Below, one piece after another: positions 34,981 to 43,092 of a stretch of 64,000 nucleotides of DNA; within the stretch, counting starts at the first letter, position 1; the number at the start of each line of letters is the position of its first letter. This DNA is from Acidimicrobiales bacterium (GTDB lineage: Bacteria; Actinomycetota; Acidimicrobiia; Acidimicrobiales; JADJXE01). The stretch is taken from positions 2,245,001 through 2,309,000 of the forward strand of contig JADJXE010000001.1 of NCBI GenBank assembly GCA_016716005.1. Reading direction: 5' to 3'. The position numbers were made by a program, and so were the translations under genes. The notes beneath the pieces were generated by a model. The model did no database searches and had not been told where the DNA came from. It saw only the letters and a program-made list of their open reading frames with translations.

Positions 34981-35602
34981 GCACCGCCTGCACGCGCCGG
35001 TGCACGTCTTCGCCCCCGGTGATGCCGAGCTTGGCCAGGATGCTCGAGATGTGCTTCTCCACGGCCCCGTCCGACACCACCAGGCGCCGGGCGATGGCGG
35101 CGTTGGAGCAGCCCTGGGCCATCAGGTCGAGCACCTCGCGCTCGCGGGGCGTGAGGCGGGCCAGCGGATCGCGGCGCCGGGCCCCGGCGACCAGCTGGCG
35201 CACCACCTCCGGGTCGATCACGGTGCCGCCCGCTCCCACCGTGTCGACGGCCTCCAGGAACTCGGCCACGTCGGCCACGCGGTCCTTGAGCAGGTAGCCC
35301 AGGCCGCCCTGGTCGCCGGCGACCAGGTGCACGGCCTCGCCGGCCTCCACGTACTGCGAGAGCACCAGCACCGCCACGCCGGGCGCCCGGTCGCGGATCT
35401 CGCGCGCCGCCCGGAGGCCCTCGGTGGTGAACGACGGCGGGAGCCGCACGTCGAGCAGCACCAGGTCGGGTCGCTCGCGCTCGACCAGCTCGGGCACGCG
35501 CTCGGCATCGCCCAGCTCGGCCACCTGGTGGCCGGCCTCGCCGAGGAGGCGCACCAGCCCGGCGCGCAGCAGCACGGCGTCCTCCACGACGAGGACCCGC
35601 AT
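34955..35602 (-). CDS. NarL/FixJ-family response regulator
   Basis: A 215-residue regulator. The N-terminal receiver domain has EDAVLLRAGL at residues 7-16, the phospho-acceptor Asp in LVLLDVRLPP near residue 52, and the Lys in YLLKDRVADV near residue 105. The C-terminal LuxR-type HTH reads LTPREREVLDLMAQGCSNAAIARRLVVSDGAVEKHISSILAKLGI. It pairs with the upstream histidine kinase, whose TGA overlaps its ATG. Targets are unknown; the DUF4190 protein gene just upstream of the kinase is a plausible member of the same unit. Confidence 0.95.
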   Translation of the reverse strand: MRVLVVEDAVLLRAGLVRLLGEAGHQVAELGDAERVPELVERERPDLVLLDVRLPPSFTTEGLRAAREIRDRAPGVAVLVLSQYVEAGEAVHLVAGDQGGLGYLLKDRVADVAEFLEAVDTVGAGGTVIDPEVVRQLVAGARRRDPLARLTPREREVLDLMAQGCSNAAIARRLVVSDGAVEKHISSILAKLGITGGEDVHRRVQAVLTYLDAHP

Positions 35603-36876
35603 CAGGTCACCTCCTGTACGTCGCGGTCGGGGAAGGGGAGCGTGGCCTCCACCGTCGTGGGGCCACCCGGCGGGCTGGTGACGGCCAACGCGCCGCCCAG
35701 GCTCTCGGCCCGGGCTCGCAGGCCGTCGAGGCCGCCGCCGCCGGCGGGAGCGGCCCCGCCTCGGCCGTCGTCGCCCACCCGCACGACCATGGTGTGGGGC
35801 CCGGCCAGCTCGACCGACACGGCCACGTGGGACGCCCCGCTGTGGCGCACGGCGTTGGCGACGGCCTCGGCGGCGACGAACCAGGCCGCCCGCTCCACCT
35901 CGGGTGCGGGGCGACCCGGGAGGTCCACCGCCACCGCCACCGGCAGGCCGCCGCCCTCGCCCAGCGTGGCCAGCGCGGCGGTGAGGCCGCGGCGCTCGAG
36001 CACCTCGGGGTGCACACCCCGCGCCACCTCTCGGAGGCCGGCGATGGCCAGTTTGGCCTGCTCGTGGGCCCGGGCGACGAGCTCGCCGGCCCGATCGGCG
36101 TCTCCCCGGTCGAGCGCCTGGCGGGCCAGGCCGAGGTCCATGGCCAGGGTGACGAGCCGGGGTTGGACGCCATCGTGGAGGTCGCGCTCGATGCGGCGCC
36201 GCTCCGCCTCGGCGGCCTCCTCGGTGAGATCGAGCGAGCGGGCGAGGCGGCGGGTCTGCGCGCGCAGCGCGGCGCGATCGCTCCCGAGCAGGGCCAGGTC
36301 GAGGGCTTCCGGCAGGCGGAGCAGGCGGGGTGCGAGCAGCGGGACGGCGGCGGCGAGGGCGAGGCCGGCCAGCGGCAGGGCGACGGCCGCGGCCAGGCGG
36401 GGGAGGTCGACGCCGATCAGCTCGACCTCGCCGGGGCCGAGCCACAGCGGCGACAGCAGCAGCCCGAGGGCCGCGCCGGCGGTGATCACCACCCCGGCCA
36501 GCGCCAGCAGGCTCGCCGGGCCGAGCAGCGCCAGGGCCGTGAGGTCGCGCCAGGTGGCGGGGTCGGCCGCGCCCGCCTTGAACCGCTCCCACCACGAGCC
36601 GGGCGCGGCCCGGTAGGGCGAGGGGATGGCCACGCCCAGCTGGGCGCGGACCCGTGCGCGCTCGGCTCGGGCGCCCTGGCGGGCGAGCACCACGGTGCCC
36701 GGGGCCGCGACCAGCCACAGCGGGCCGGCCCCCAGGGCGACGACCACCCCGTACAGCAGGATCACCCACCACAGCGCCCCCCACCCGAGGCCGGTGACGG
36801 CGAACGCCAGCGACCGCCACCAGGTGGTGGCGGTCGCGTCGGCGCTCGACGGGGGTGCGGGGGCTCGTCGAGCCAT
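35602..36876 (-). CDS. Membrane histidine kinase of the HisKA_3 (NarX/DesK) type
   Basis: A 424-residue sensor kinase. The N-terminal 210 residues contain about four membrane segments with an actinobacterial putative sensor domain between them (GLGWGALWWVILLYGVVVALG; LVITAGAALGLLLSPL). The phospho-acceptor His is in ERRRIERDLHDGVQPRLVTLAM near residue 238. The ATPase domain has the N-box AEAVANAVRHSGAS near residue 350 and G-box DDGRGGAAPAGGGGLDGLRARAESLGG. It starts at ATG 36876 and ends overlapping the regulator. The stimulus is unknown. Confidence 0.93.
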   Translation of the reverse strand: MARRAPAPPSSADATATTWWRSLAFAVTGLGWGALWWVILLYGVVVALGAGPLWLVAAPGTVVLARQGARAERARVRAQLGVAIPSPYRAAPGSWWERFKAGAADPATWRDLTALALLGPASLLALAGVVITAGAALGLLLSPLWLGPGEVELIGVDLPRLAAAVALPLAGLALAAAVPLLAPRLLRLPEALDLALLGSDRAALRAQTRRLARSLDLTEEAAEAERRRIERDLHDGVQPRLVTLAMDLGLARQALDRGDADRAGELVARAHEQAKLAIAGLREVARGVHPEVLERRGLTAALATLGEGGGLPVAVAVDLPGRPAPEVERAAWFVAAEAVANAVRHSGASHVAVSVELAGPHTMVVRVGDDGRGGAAPAGGGGLDGLRARAESLGGALAVTSPPGGPTTVEATLPFPDRDVQEVT

Positions 36877-36890
36877 GGGCCGCCGGTCGG

Positions 36891-37454
36891 TCAGCCGGCG
36901 GAGCGGAGCCCGGCCTCGCGGGCCTCGGCAGGGTACTGATCGATGCAGACCCGGACGTCGGCGGCGTCGCGGGCGTCGTCGAGGCACTCGTCGAAGGAGT
37001 CGTACTCGTCCTCCCAGCGGTCGTGCCAGCGGTCGCGCCAGCGGCCGTCCCGGTCGCCGAAGTCCCAGTCGGTGGCCACGCCCACGATCCCGAGGACGAG
37101 GGCACCGACCACGAGCAGGCCCACGGCGATGCTGCCGGTGATCACGCCGGCCTTGCCCTGACCGCCGTTCGTGGCCTCGCCCCGGCGGGCCGCCTTGATG
37201 CTCAGGACGCCGAACACGATGGCGAGGATCCCTCCGGCGAAGGCGAGGGGGATGGTGATCACCATCCAGCCGTTCACGGCGGCCACGAGCGCCACGATGC
37301 CGAGCACCAGGGCGGCGGTGCCGTAGCCGTTGCCCGGCGGCCTGGCCGCGGCCGGCGGCGGGGTGATCTCGGCCTGCGGGGCAGGGGCGGGCTCAGGGGT
37401 GGGGGTGTTGCCCGGTGCGGCCTCGGTGCCGTCTCCCGGCTCCAGGGTGCTCAT
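36891..37454 (-). CDS. DUF4190-like membrane protein
   Basis: A 187-residue protein with a Pro/Ala-rich N-terminal 45 residues, two membrane segments around residues 52-90 and one near 110-130, and an acidic/aromatic C-terminus (RWRDRWHDRWEDEYDSF) with two Cys residues. The segment NGYGTAALVLGIVALV and IVFGVLSIKAARRGEATNGGQGKAGVI are typical of DUF4190, a family of actinobacterial membrane proteins without a known function. The ATG at 37454 has an AAAGGAG site 7 nt upstream. It lies 14 bp upstream of the kinase gene and is probably in the same transcript. Confidence 0.75.
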   Translation of the reverse strand: MSTLEPGDGTEAAPGNTPTPEPAPAPQAEITPPPAAARPPGNGYGTAALVLGIVALVAAVNGWMVITIPLAFAGGILAIVFGVLSIKAARRGEATNGGQGKAGVITGSIAVGLLVVGALVLGIVGVATDWDFGDRDGRWRDRWHDRWEDEYDSFDECLDDARDAADVRVCIDQYPAEAREAGLRSAG

Positions 37455-37534
37455 CGGTGCTCCTTTCGGTGGGGGCACCCCCGACGGTACGGACGGCGGG
37501 GCCGGCCGACCATCCAGCCCGCTGGCGTGTGCGG

Positions 37535-37552
37535 GGTGGGGCCAGCCCCACC
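37535..37552. terminator. Terminator-like hairpin
   Basis: GGTGGGG/CCCCACC with a four-base loop lies 130 bp after the stop of the SCO6745-like gene, in the longest gap of the window (37455-37679). Nothing else was seen in that gap. Confidence 0.45.
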
Positions 37553-37679
37553 ACCGGGCGCGTCAACCGCGGCCGAGGCGGTCAGGTGGTCGCCGCTGCT
37601 CCACCCCAGCACGTCGCCCGGGAGCGCGTCGCCGGGGAAGCCGCGCAGCAGCACGGCCGGCCGGAGCGACCTGCCCGCG

Positions 37680-38414
37680 TCATCCCTTGGTGGCGTCGTG
37701 GGCGGCGTTGGCAAGTGCCGCGAGCTCGTCGCGCTCGCGCTCGTCGAGCACGGCCAGGGCGGCGCCCATCATCCGGTTCGTGAGGGCGTCGGCCTGCTGC
37801 CAGCGGGCCTCGAGGGCGGCGGGGTCGGGGTACGGCTCCACCCACCCGAACAGCGGGGCCATGTGGGGCTGGCGGTACACGACCGCCTCCATCGGGGTGA
37901 GCCCGGCCGCGATCACGGCGGCGCCGTGGTAGGCGCCCCGCAGCTCCCGGAGCGCGTTCATCCGGTGGAGGGCCAGGGCCTTGGCATCGCCGGCGTCGGG
38001 CTCGGCCAGGGTCCGCCACCCGGCGAAGAGCGGCGCGATGGCCGGGGCGGCCGCGGCGACGACCGTGCCTGCCAGCTCGGCCAGACGGGGGTAGTCGAGG
38101 CCGTCGGGCAGGTGGGTGCGGGCCCACTCGTGGGCGCACCCGGCGAACTCCTCGGCCGAGCGCAGCGGCGGCATGACGTCGAGGCCCTGCTGCCAGCCGG
38201 CCACCACGAGGTCGGGGTTGAAGAACACGAAGGTCGCGGCGACCACGGCCCCGTCGGTGTGGCCCAGCACGCCCCCGCGACCGGCCACGTAGAAGTTCAT
38301 CCCCTCGAAGCCCAGCGCGGCGCCCTTGGCATACGTGGCGCCGTCGAGCATGAAGTGGCTTCCCAGGCCGCTGATCGCCTCGGCCGTGGCGGCTGCCGTC
38401 TCCTCGGGTGTCAT
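37680..38414 (-). CDS. SCO6745-like protein of unknown function
   Basis: A 244-residue protein resembling the SCO6745 family found across actinobacteria. Conserved-looking parts are GLGSHFMLDGATYAKG near residue 17, GMNFYVAGRGGVLG near residue 38, VVAATFVFFNPDLV and LHRMNALRELRGAYHGAAVIAAGLTPMEAV near residue 150. It has no signal peptide or membrane segment. The family has been described as having a helix-turn-helix-like core, but no DNA target is known. The ATG at 38414 is not preceded by an obvious ribosome binding site. Function unknown. Confidence 0.65.
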   Translation of the reverse strand: MTPEETAAATAEAISGLGSHFMLDGATYAKGAALGFEGMNFYVAGRGGVLGHTDGAVVAATFVFFNPDLVVAGWQQGLDVMPPLRSAEEFAGCAHEWARTHLPDGLDYPRLAELAGTVVAAAAPAIAPLFAGWRTLAEPDAGDAKALALHRMNALRELRGAYHGAAVIAAGLTPMEAVVYRQPHMAPLFGWVEPYPDPAALEARWQQADALTNRMMGAALAVLDERERDELAALANAAHDATKG

Positions 38415-38463
38415 GTGTCCCCCTTGGTCGTGTGTGGCGTCGGACCCTAGCGCCCGACGGGCA

Positions 38464-38706
38464 TCAGTCGGCCGGCCACTCCATGGCCACGTCGGCCTCC
38501 GGGTCGCCGTCGACCCCCGGGGCCTCGCGAGCGGTGTCGTGGTGGGTGACGACCGGGCCGGTGTCGGGGACGCCCTCGAGGCCGAGGTCGGCCACCTCGT
38601 GACCGGCCTCGTGCAGTGCCGGGGTCAGGTCGATGCGCGGGCGCCTGTGGGGGGGAGACGCCTCGTCTCCCCCATCCGCCACCCTCGTCGGCTCGTCGTC
38701 GGTCAC
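38464..38706 (-). CDS. Small acidic hypothetical protein
   Basis: An 80-residue acidic protein (Asp/Glu-rich, poor in hydrophobic residues) with no recognised family. The GTG at 38706 has a near-perfect Shine-Dalgarno sequence GGAGGTGA, which makes it likely to be translated. Its composition, with many Pro, Asp and His, suggests a disordered protein. It stands between the SCO6745-like gene and the exonuclease gene on the same strand. Confidence 0.5.
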   Translation of the reverse strand: MTDDEPTRVADGGDEASPPHRRPRIDLTPALHEAGHEVADLGLEGVPDTGPVVTHHDTAREAPGVDGDPEADVAMEWPAD

Positions 38707-38808
38707 CGGGTCACCTCCAGGCCGGCTGTCGGAGCGGCTCGACGGCATGCTCGCACGGGCGAGGTGGCCGGGCGCCGACGTCGGGGTGAACAGGCGGTGT
38801 CGGACCCG

Positions 38809-39669
38809 CTAGGCCCGGCGCCGGGCCCGCTGCGCCCGCTCGGCCAGCGGCGTGTCACCCAGCCGGGCGCACACCTCCGGGAACCGCTCGGTGGGGCCCG
38901 TCCAGCGCCAGTCGTCGACGGTGCCGACCGCGGCATCGGTCTCCAGCGTCGCGATCCGCCGGAACAGGTAGGCCTCGTCGAGGTGCTCGGCCAGGCTGGC
39001 GGCCAGCTTGGGTGCACCCCGCAGGCCGGGGACGTCCCACTGGCCGGGTGCGGCGGGTATCGACTCGAGGTGGCCGTAGCGGGCCAGCACGGCCCCGGCC
39101 GACTTGGCCCCCCAGCCGGGCACACCGGGGAAGCCGTCGGCCGAGTCGCCCACCAGGGCCAGGTAGTCGGGGATCGAGGCCGGCGGGACGCCGAACCTCT
39201 CCCGCACGCCGTCGGCGTCGAGCACCCGCTGGGTCCGGCGGTCGAGCTGCACCACCTTGCCGCCGACGCACTGGCCCAGGTCCTTGTCGGGGGTGCAGAT
39301 GACCACCCGCTCCACCCGGGGGTCGGCTGCCGCCACACCGGCGGCGGTGGCCAGGGCGTCGTCGGCCTCCAGCTCCACCATGGGCCACACCGAGAACCCG
39401 GCCGCGGCCACCGCCTCCTCCACCAGGGGGAACTGGGCGAGCAGCTCGGGGGGCATGCCGGCCGAGGTCTTGTAGCCCGGCCACAGGTCGTTGCGGAAGC
39501 TCTCGATCACGTGGTCGGTGGCCACGCCCACGTGGGTGGCCCCCTCGGCGACGAGCCGGAGCAGGCTGCCCACCACGCCCCGGGTGGCCCCGAGGTCGGG
39601 GTCGCGGTTGTTGGGCGCGAAGTGGTAGCGGAACAACTCGTATGTGCCGTCGACCAGGTGGACCTGCAT
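38809..39669 (-). CDS. 5'-3' exonuclease (PolA N-terminal-like)
   Basis: A 286-residue FEN-type nuclease equivalent to the N-terminal domain of DNA polymerase I. Acidic metal ligands appear in HLVDGTYELFRYHFA (residue 7), VATDHVIESFRNDLWPGYK, VELEADDALATAAG near residue 98 and VICTPDKDLGQCV near residue 121. The helix-hairpin-helix region DYLALVGDSADGFPGVPGWGAKSAGAVLARYG binds duplex DNA. It lacks the polymerase domain, as in free-standing family members. The ATG at 39669 has an AAGGGA site. A PIN-toxin remnant lies directly upstream on the other strand. Confidence 0.93.
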   Translation of the reverse strand: MQVHLVDGTYELFRYHFAPNNRDPDLGATRGVVGSLLRLVAEGATHVGVATDHVIESFRNDLWPGYKTSAGMPPELLAQFPLVEEAVAAAGFSVWPMVELEADDALATAAGVAAADPRVERVVICTPDKDLGQCVGGKVVQLDRRTQRVLDADGVRERFGVPPASIPDYLALVGDSADGFPGVPGWGAKSAGAVLARYGHLESIPAAPGQWDVPGLRGAPKLAASLAEHLDEAYLFRRIATLETDAAVGTVDDWRWTGPTERFPEVCARLGDTPLAERAQRARRRA

Positions 39670-39737
39670 GTTCCCTTGATCGCCGCCGACGTGGCAGGAG
39701 CGCGGATCATTCGCCCGGCGGCGGACCAGGAGCGTAG

Positions 39738-39863
39738 CCAGCTCGTCGGACGACGGCCGATCGGCTGGTCCGCGCCACGGCCGTGGAGCGCGGCTGGCAG
39801 CTCGTCACCAAGGATCCCCGCCTCCGGGAGCACGTCCACCCGCGCCCGCTCACGGTCTGGTGA
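39738..39863 (+). pseudogene. Remnant of a VapC-type PIN-domain toxin
   Basis: A 41-codon open stretch after a TAG at 39735 encodes the end of a PIN ribonuclease: ADRLVRATAVERGWQLVTKDPRLREH, finishing with LTVW and a stop. ADRLxxATA carries the third acidic active-site residue of VapC toxins, and LVTKDPRL is the characteristic last strand. The N-terminal two thirds are missing and no start codon or antitoxin gene is present, so this is a decayed fragment of a vapBC locus. Confidence 0.65.
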
Positions 39864-39912
39864 GCGGAGCGGCGACCGCGGCCGGGCGGGCACGTCCGAC
39901 GGGCGCCTCGTG

Positions 39913-41145
39913 TCAGCAGTCGTCGGGGGCGGGTCGGCCGGCCAGGCGGTCGACGAGCCACGAGGTGATCTCGGGGAGGTTTGCCTCGTAGGCCTGGCCG
40001 TGGTCCCAGGTGGGATCGCGGAGCAACCTGACGGCCACGCCCCCGGTGCACAGCTCGGCGGCGAGGGTGTCGGTACCGACCGCGGGCACGAGCGCGTCGT
40101 CGTCGCCGTGGCTGAGCAGGACGGGCCCGCCGGAGGCGGTGGCGGGCACCGAGTTCTCCTCCAGCAGGACGAGCCAGTCCTCGACGTTGGCCGGGTCGTC
40201 GAGGAGCACGGCCTGGGGGTCGATCGCCTGGCCGGCCACCACGAACTCCACGTAGCAGGCCTCGGTGGCGGCGGCGGCCGCGGCGGCGTACTCGGGCTCG
40301 AGCAGGTCGTCGAGCGAGGTGTCCTCGTAGACGGTGGCCCACGACACGATCACCGTCGCGGTGAGGGGGAACAGGGTCGGGTCCTCGAGGCCCGGGGCGA
40401 CGAACGAGGCCAGGTCGGTGACGGGGGCGGCCGCGGCGACCCCCCGCAGGTCGAGGTCGGGGGCGTAGCGGGCCGCGATCGACCTCGCCCAGAGCACGGC
40501 GTGGCCGCCCTGGGAGTGGCCCCACGCCACCACCGGCCCGGTGCCGCCCACGACCGCCGCGGCGCGCGCCGCGTCGAGCACCGCTCGACCCTCCGACTCC
40601 CCGACCAGGTACGGGTGGGTGCCCGGCGTGCCCAGTCCGGGGTAGTCGGTGGCGGCCACCGCGATGCCCTGGGCCAGGAGGGCGTCAGCCTCGGGGAGCT
40701 GGAAGGGCGACGAGGCCGACGGCGCGCAGGTGTCGCCGAGCCCGACGGTGGGGTGACCCCAGGCGGCCACCGGCCAGCCGCCGGGAGGCGGCTCGCCCTC
40801 GGGGACGAGGAGCACGCCGGTGACGGGGATGGTCTCGCCCGTGGGCGCGCTGGAGGCGTACGTGATCCGCAGGCCGCGCCCGGGGGTGCCGGGCGGGAGC
40901 TCGAGGGGCTGCTGGTCGAGCACCTCGCCCGGGTCGACCCCGGTGAGCTCCGTGGCCGGCGGGGCCAGCTGGGGCCCGCCGTCGAGCGAGTCGCTGCATG
41001 CGGTGGCCAACCCGACCAGCGCGACCACGACGGCGACGGCCGCGGCGCGCCGGCGACGGCGGCGCGGGGTGGCCCCGAGCTCGGGGCCGCGGCCGGGCGC
41101 GACGTGGTGGCGGAACGGCTCGGCGTCGCCCAGGTGCAGCTGCAT
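39913..41145 (-). CDS. Secretory lipase-family alpha/beta hydrolase, probable lipoprotein
   Basis: A 410-residue exported hydrolase of the LIP (secretory lipase) family. After an Arg-rich stretch comes a hydrophobic segment ending in the lipobox LATAC near residue 50. The hydrolase core has ITYASSAPTGETIPVTGVLLVP, WGHPTVGLGD, TDYPGLGTPGTHPYLVGESEG, the nucleophile elbow WGHSQGGHA near residue 205, the catalytic Asp in LSHGDDDALVP and His in DPTWDHGQAYEAN. The family hydrolyses esters and triacylglycerols. The ATG at 41145 is the closest to the signal peptide; longer forms are unlikely. Divergent from the alkylsulfatase-like gene. Confidence 0.85.
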   Translation of the reverse strand: MQLHLGDAEPFRHHVAPGRGPELGATPRRRRRRAAAVAVVVALVGLATACSDSLDGGPQLAPPATELTGVDPGEVLDQQPLELPPGTPGRGLRITYASSAPTGETIPVTGVLLVPEGEPPPGGWPVAAWGHPTVGLGDTCAPSASSPFQLPEADALLAQGIAVAATDYPGLGTPGTHPYLVGESEGRAVLDAARAAAVVGGTGPVVAWGHSQGGHAVLWARSIAARYAPDLDLRGVAAAAPVTDLASFVAPGLEDPTLFPLTATVIVSWATVYEDTSLDDLLEPEYAAAAAAATEACYVEFVVAGQAIDPQAVLLDDPANVEDWLVLLEENSVPATASGGPVLLSHGDDDALVPAVGTDTLAAELCTGGVAVRLLRDPTWDHGQAYEANLPEITSWLVDRLAGRPAPDDC

Positions 41146-41341
41146 GTCGGGATGGCCGAGACGCCGGGGGAAGCGTGGTCGGCTCTCGGGAGGGTAGTCC
41201 TGCTCGTCGTCGGCCCGATCGCGTCCGTCGACGCTGAGGCGGGCCCAGCGCGACCGAGACGGGGCCCGGTAGGTTCGGCGGCGCCGCGACCGGGGACGGG
41301 GACGACGACGGCGACGACGACGACGGGGACGGGGGGCACCG

Positions 41342-43072
41342 ATGGAGGGGTTCGCGGGCGACGGGGGTGGCCAGCCGGACCAGGTGGTCACCGGCCCCAA
41401 GGGCGAGGTGGCGAACCGCCGGCTGGTGGAGCACTCGGCCTGGTTCGAGCCTCGCCTGGTGCGCGTCACCGACGAGGTCGCCTGCGCGGTGGGGTACGGC
41501 CTGGCCAACAGCACGGTGGTGGTCGGCCCCGACGGGGCGGTGGTGATCGACACCGGCGAGAGCGTGGAGGAGGCCCGCGATCACCGGGAGGCGTTCGCGG
41601 CCTTCACCCGCGAGGCGGTCCAGGCGGTGCTCTACACGCACTTCCACTACACCAACGGCACCCGCGCCTACTTCCCCGACGGGCCCGGGCCCGGGCAGGA
41701 GATCTGGGGCCACGTAGGCGTCGACGCCAACCTGCGACGGGTGTCGGTGGAGATCGGGCCGGCCTACGTGTGGGGGGTGCTCACGCAGTTCGGTGGCCTC
41801 CTGCCGGCCGACGGGCCCGACGCCATGCCGAACCACGGGATCGGCCCGTGGTTCTTCGACCCCCGCGGCGGCCCCCGCACGGCCGGGTACCTGCCCCCCA
41901 CCCGCACCGTGGACGCCGAGGCCGAGGTTCGTCTGGCCGGCGTGCGGTTCCACCTGGTGCCGGCCCCATCGGACAGCGACGACACGATCATCGTGTGGCT
42001 GCCCGACCACGGCGTGGTGGTCAACAACCACGTGTGGCCGGCCCTGTTCAACGTGTTCGCCCTCAGGGGCGAGTCGTACCGGGATCCGCTGGCGCACGTG
42101 GCGGCGGTCGACCGGATCCGGGCGATGGACCCCGAGCACCTGGTGGGGGTGCACGGCCCGCCGGTGTCCGGCCGGGCCGAGGTCCGTCGGGCGCTCACCG
42201 ACTACCGCGACGCGCTGCAGTTCCTCTGGGACCAGACGGTGCGCGGCCTCAACCGCGGCCTCGATCCCCGCGACGTGGCGGCCGGGCTCCAGCTGCCACC
42301 GCACCTGGCCGACGCTCCCTGGACCCGGCAGCTCTACGGCCTGGTGCGCCACCACGTCCGCCAGATCCACACCGGTCTGTTCGGCTGGTGGACGCGTGAC
42401 GAGGCGGACCTGCTGGCGCTGCCCCCGTCGGAGGAGGCGCGCCGCGCCGTCGCGGCAATGGGCGGGCGGGCGTCGGTGCTCGCCGCGGCCGAGCGGGCGC
42501 TGGCCGGCGACGACGACGACGTGGCCTGGGCGGCCCGGCTCGGCTCGTGGCTGCTGCGAGGCGAACCCGGGGATGTCGCCGCCCGGCGGGTCGGCGCCGC
42601 CGCCTTCCGCAACCAGGCCCGGGCCACCACGTCGGCCAACGTGCGCTCGGCGCTGCTCACGCGGGCTCGCGAGCTCGAGGGGCTCGTGGATCGCACGTGG
42701 CTCGACCAGCGCCCGGCCGAGCGGGCCGTGCTGGCCGCGCCCCCCGACACCTACGTGCGCGCCCTGCGCGTCCGGATCGATCCGGTGGCCACGGCCTCGA
42801 TCGACCGGGTGCTGCGGTGGCACTTCACCGACTCGGACACGTGGGCCGGGCTCCACGTGCGCCGCGGCGTGGCCGAGGTGCTCGAGGGCCCGGCCGGGCC
42901 CGGAGACGTCGTGGTGCACCTCGACCTGCCGGCGTGGGCCGCCCTCGCCGGCGGCCGGACCGCGCTCCGCGACGGCCTGGAGGCCGGGTCGGTCCGCCTC
43001 GACGGCGACGTGGCCGACGTCGAGGCGCTCCTGGCCTGCTTCGACCACGCCGACGTGCGCCGTCGACCCTGA
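41342..43072 (+). CDS. Alkylsulfatase-like (SdsA1-type) MBL-fold protein with altered metal motif
   Basis: A 576-residue protein with the three-part build of type III alkylsulfatases: MBL domain (about 1-270), helical dimerisation domain (about 300-440) and an SCP2-like C-terminal domain (about 460-575). Typical segments are VIDTGESVEEAR, NVFALRGESYRDPLAH and GVHGPPVSGRAEV. The usual metal motif HSHADH reads THFHYTN, with Asp and the third His replaced by Thr and Asn, and the QGE region reads VNNHVWPALFN. A normal two-zinc site is therefore unlikely. The substrate may not be an alkyl sulfate. The C-terminal SCP2 domain would bind hydrophobic ligands. Confidence 0.8.
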   Translation: MEGFAGDGGGQPDQVVTGPKGEVANRRLVEHSAWFEPRLVRVTDEVACAVGYGLANSTVVVGPDGAVVIDTGESVEEARDHREAFAAFTREAVQAVLYTHFHYTNGTRAYFPDGPGPGQEIWGHVGVDANLRRVSVEIGPAYVWGVLTQFGGLLPADGPDAMPNHGIGPWFFDPRGGPRTAGYLPPTRTVDAEAEVRLAGVRFHLVPAPSDSDDTIIVWLPDHGVVVNNHVWPALFNVFALRGESYRDPLAHVAAVDRIRAMDPEHLVGVHGPPVSGRAEVRRALTDYRDALQFLWDQTVRGLNRGLDPRDVAAGLQLPPHLADAPWTRQLYGLVRHHVRQIHTGLFGWWTRDEADLLALPPSEEARRAVAAMGGRASVLAAAERALAGDDDDVAWAARLGSWLLRGEPGDVAARRVGAAAFRNQARATTSANVRSALLTRARELEGLVDRTWLDQRPAERAVLAAPPDTYVRALRVRIDPVATASIDRVLRWHFTDSDTWAGLHVRRGVAEVLEGPAGPGDVVVHLDLPAWAALAGGRTALRDGLEAGSVRLDGDVADVEALLACFDHADVRRRP

Positions 43073-43091
43073 CGGCCCGCCGCCCGGGCCG
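43073..43091. terminator. Short hairpin between convergent genes
   Basis: CGGCCC/GGGCCG with a 7-nt loop fills the 20-bp gap between the alkylsulfatase-like gene and menB. Confidence 0.35.
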
Positions 43092-43092
43092 C

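Noticed and set aside
37455..37679. A small gene in the longest gap
   Set aside because: The minus-strand frame of 87 codons overlaps the end of the SCO6745-like gene, has no ribosome binding site and no motif; the gap holds only a hairpin.
41146..41341. Additional gene in the lipase-alkylsulfatase gap
   Set aside because: The open frames here are Arg/Pro-rich low-complexity shadows of GAC/GGGGAC-type repeats; no start with a ribosome site was found.
38326..42399. A single open frame of 1357 codons on the plus strand
   Set aside because: It runs antisense through the SCO6745-like, exonuclease and lipase genes and is Arg/Pro/Gly-rich without motifs. High GC removes stops in the antisense frames.
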